A model generated the notes under the pieces. It was given only the letters and a program-made list of their open reading frames with translations. It made no database searches and had not been told where the DNA came from. From Hippophae tibetana (lineage: Eukaryota; Streptophyta; Magnoliopsida; Rosales; Elaeagnaceae): a stretch of 64,000 bases of DNA. This document shows, piece by piece, positions 61,991 to 64,000 of this stretch. Both the position numbers and the translations under genes were made by a program. Numbering within the stretch: the stretch's first letter is position 1; every line of letters begins with the position of its first letter. The DNA lies in NCBI GenBank assembly GCA_037013495.1, contig CM072801.1, positions 19,775,001-19,839,000 on the forward strand, written 5' to 3'.

Positions 61991-64000
61991 AATCCTTACA
62001 TTTAAAATCGATCAGTCATTAGATACGGTTAAATTTTATAATATGCAATTTATCTGAGAATTATAATTATCAAATACAAATTCTTCCATTATATATATAT
62101 ATGAATTATTTTTTATTAAATAATATTTTTTATAATATTATAATATTTTAATAAAGAATTATGATAACTACAAATTCACATAACATAAAATTAAAAATTA
62201 TAATATATGATACCATTTTAAAAAATAACTAATAACTTTTTAAAAAAAAATAGAAATAAAAAAAGAAAAATGATCCATTAAATAATTTTATTAAAAAGTT
62301 TAAAAAAATTAAAAGTACTAAATACATTTTTTTATTATATGGAATAGAATATAAATTTTATTTAAGTTTAATAATATTATTAAAAAATTTATAAATAAAT
62401 ATAAAAATATTATATTTTAATATACGTAGATTAGATCACATTTATGTAAATTTTAAAATATTAATCCGTTATTTGATCTACATATGGATTTTGAAAAAAA
62501 TTATTCAATTCAATATAATCATTGTATAAAAACCATTCATAATTATTCAAATGTGAATGAATTTTATGTATAAATTAAATAAATTAATATTTTATATATC
62601 ATCGGTCACACTCACATTAATATTTTGATTTACTATACTTTTTTAGAAAAAATTAATTAAAATCAATTCAAAAATTACTAATAAAAAATTATAGATGTAT
62701 GATAATGAAAATGTCACAAAAAAATAAGAAAAATAAAGAAAAAAAGTTATTAAAATGATCAAAATTTTAAAAAAAATTATGAAAGTGTAATGTAACAATA
62801 AATTGATTAAATTATATAATTTAAAATAAAACTATTAATATATCAAAAAATAATAATCAATATATACTCCTTTTAAAAGTTTGTCATTTTATAGAGAAAT
62901 GTCATGATTTGAATACCCATTTTTATTGTAAAATAAACAAGCTCTTATTTGATTTTTAGTTAAGTATTTATTATTATTCAAATATATTACTTAAAATTAA
63001 AAAAAGATAAATGTTACAATGACTTTGTAGTGTTTTTGGTCCTAGGTTGTTCAATTCTTAACAAGAAATCTCACATGATTATTTCTTCTTTTTTTTCTTT
63101 TTTTTTCAATTGTAAGAAAAAAAAAAGAAAAAACAAAAAGGCCAAAAAAACTTAAATTGTATTTGTTCCTAAAATAAAAACTTAACAAGAATATGAATAG
63201 TAATATAAATTGAATTTAATGGATTTAATATATATAATTAAAATAATGATAAATATTAAAATAAAATTTATAAAAATATAAATGAAATAAAATTAGAAAT
63301 ATTTTTTTATTCTTAAATAAGATAAAATAATAATAAATAATTATGTAAATATATAAGAAAATAAAATATTTTAGCGTATTCTTAAAGAGTACGAGAAGAA
63401 TGAAGATTTATGATATTATTATAATATTTTACATTTCATTTCAAATACACCTATAAATTAAACATAAAATATCTTAAATCATAATTATTATCATTTCTTA
63501 CCATTATTATTCCTTACCTATGAGCCGATTGTGAATAAAATAATTAAGCTTATACCTAATTGTATTTCACCATAGACAAGTATTAAAGAGAACAACAAAT
63601 ATTTTTTTTTAATAAAAACTTCTTTTTTTCTAACGAGAACAACATAACTTAATGGGATTGGCACTTTTTTAAATTTAAGAAAAGGGCTACCTTTAGCCAG
63701 TTTATCAATTTTGTTATTTACTTTTCTTTTTTTTTTAACAAATAAAACCTCGTTGAAATAAGTAATTTATTCATAATATCTCAAATTATTAATTATATAA
63801 TATAATTTTTTATTCACTTGGAAAGTTTTTCCTTAATGATTATGATGACTATAAAAGTAGAGTTATTAGAATTTTTTTTACTTAATATTTACTTGTTTTA
63901 TTCAATAAATAATATTTTTGGAGCTAAAAATATTAAAATATAAAAACTTTAGTGAAAAGGAGAAAAATATAATTTTGTGATTTTTTGAAATTTTTATGAA
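61991..64000. other. AT-rich intergenic, no gene seen
   Basis: Over 80% A+T by eye, with homopolymer runs and short TA tracts; no open frame above 60 codons and no recognisable element. Confidence 0.5.

Noticed and set aside
1-64000. A novel defence, biosynthetic or other undescribed gene system
   Set aside because: All multi-domain coding content is assigned to known plant gene families or retroelements; no cluster of unexplained genes is present.

Overview
This is a nuclear plant (eudicot) window: very AT-rich, with intron-split genes that carry plant-type GT/AG junctions, and most of its length made of transposable elements. The gag and pol sequences of the LTR elements resemble those I associate with woody dicots such as grapevine, but that is a guess and no species can be fixed from the sequence alone. 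Nothing prokaryotic or organellar was seen.

Three host loci look intact. (1) 6952-7398 (+): a single-exon gene for a 148-residue plant protein I do not recognise. (2) 41629-46272 (-): a complete seven-exon calcium-dependent protein kinase (CDPK) of the CPK5/CPK6/CPK26 type, 562 residues, with an MGxxC acylation N-terminus, a kinase domain, the autoinhibitory junction and four EF-hands. (3) 54763-61464 (-): a complete six-exon mitochondrial phosphate carrier of the PHT3;3 type, 308 residues, with a 3.6 kb first intron that holds a dead copia element and a 55-bp last coding exon that lies 1.3 kb beyond exon 5. Two host pseudogene fragments are also visible: a PPR gene piece at 2381-2571 (-) and a prefoldin subunit 5 piece at 32304-32640 (+).

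Mobile elements by region. 1-1450 (-): start of a broken Ty3/gypsy element (protease, zinc knuckle, gag, tRNA-Met primer site, LTR). 3.1-3.6 kb: CACTA-like right end. 4.95-5.29 kb and 9.75-10.25 kb: terminal-inverted-repeat elements. 13.65-29.46 kb: a nested pile with a LINE ORF1 start, a truncated Ty3/gypsy element with only the integrase end left, a second LTR element inserted in its 3' LTR with a clear 5-bp target duplication (18844-26647), an inverted fragment of the same LTR family, and a LINE 3' end with RNase H. 32835-37835: a complete 5001-bp Ty1/copia element with 154-bp LTRs, AATTC target duplication and a dead polyprotein. 48.87-51.15 kb: LINE zf-RVT end, then further copies of both LTR families seen in the pile. 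57.87-59.87 kb: internally deleted copia in the carrier intron.

The host genes do not form a pathway; the kinase acts in calcium signalling and the carrier in mitochondrial phosphate import. I found no convincing new molecular system. The most useful leads are the resolvable nested-insertion history, a stop codon overlapping the last splice donor of the phosphate carrier, an Arg-to-Cys change in a conserved carrier motif, a possible overlapping uORF in front of the kinase, and the unrecognised 148-residue protein.
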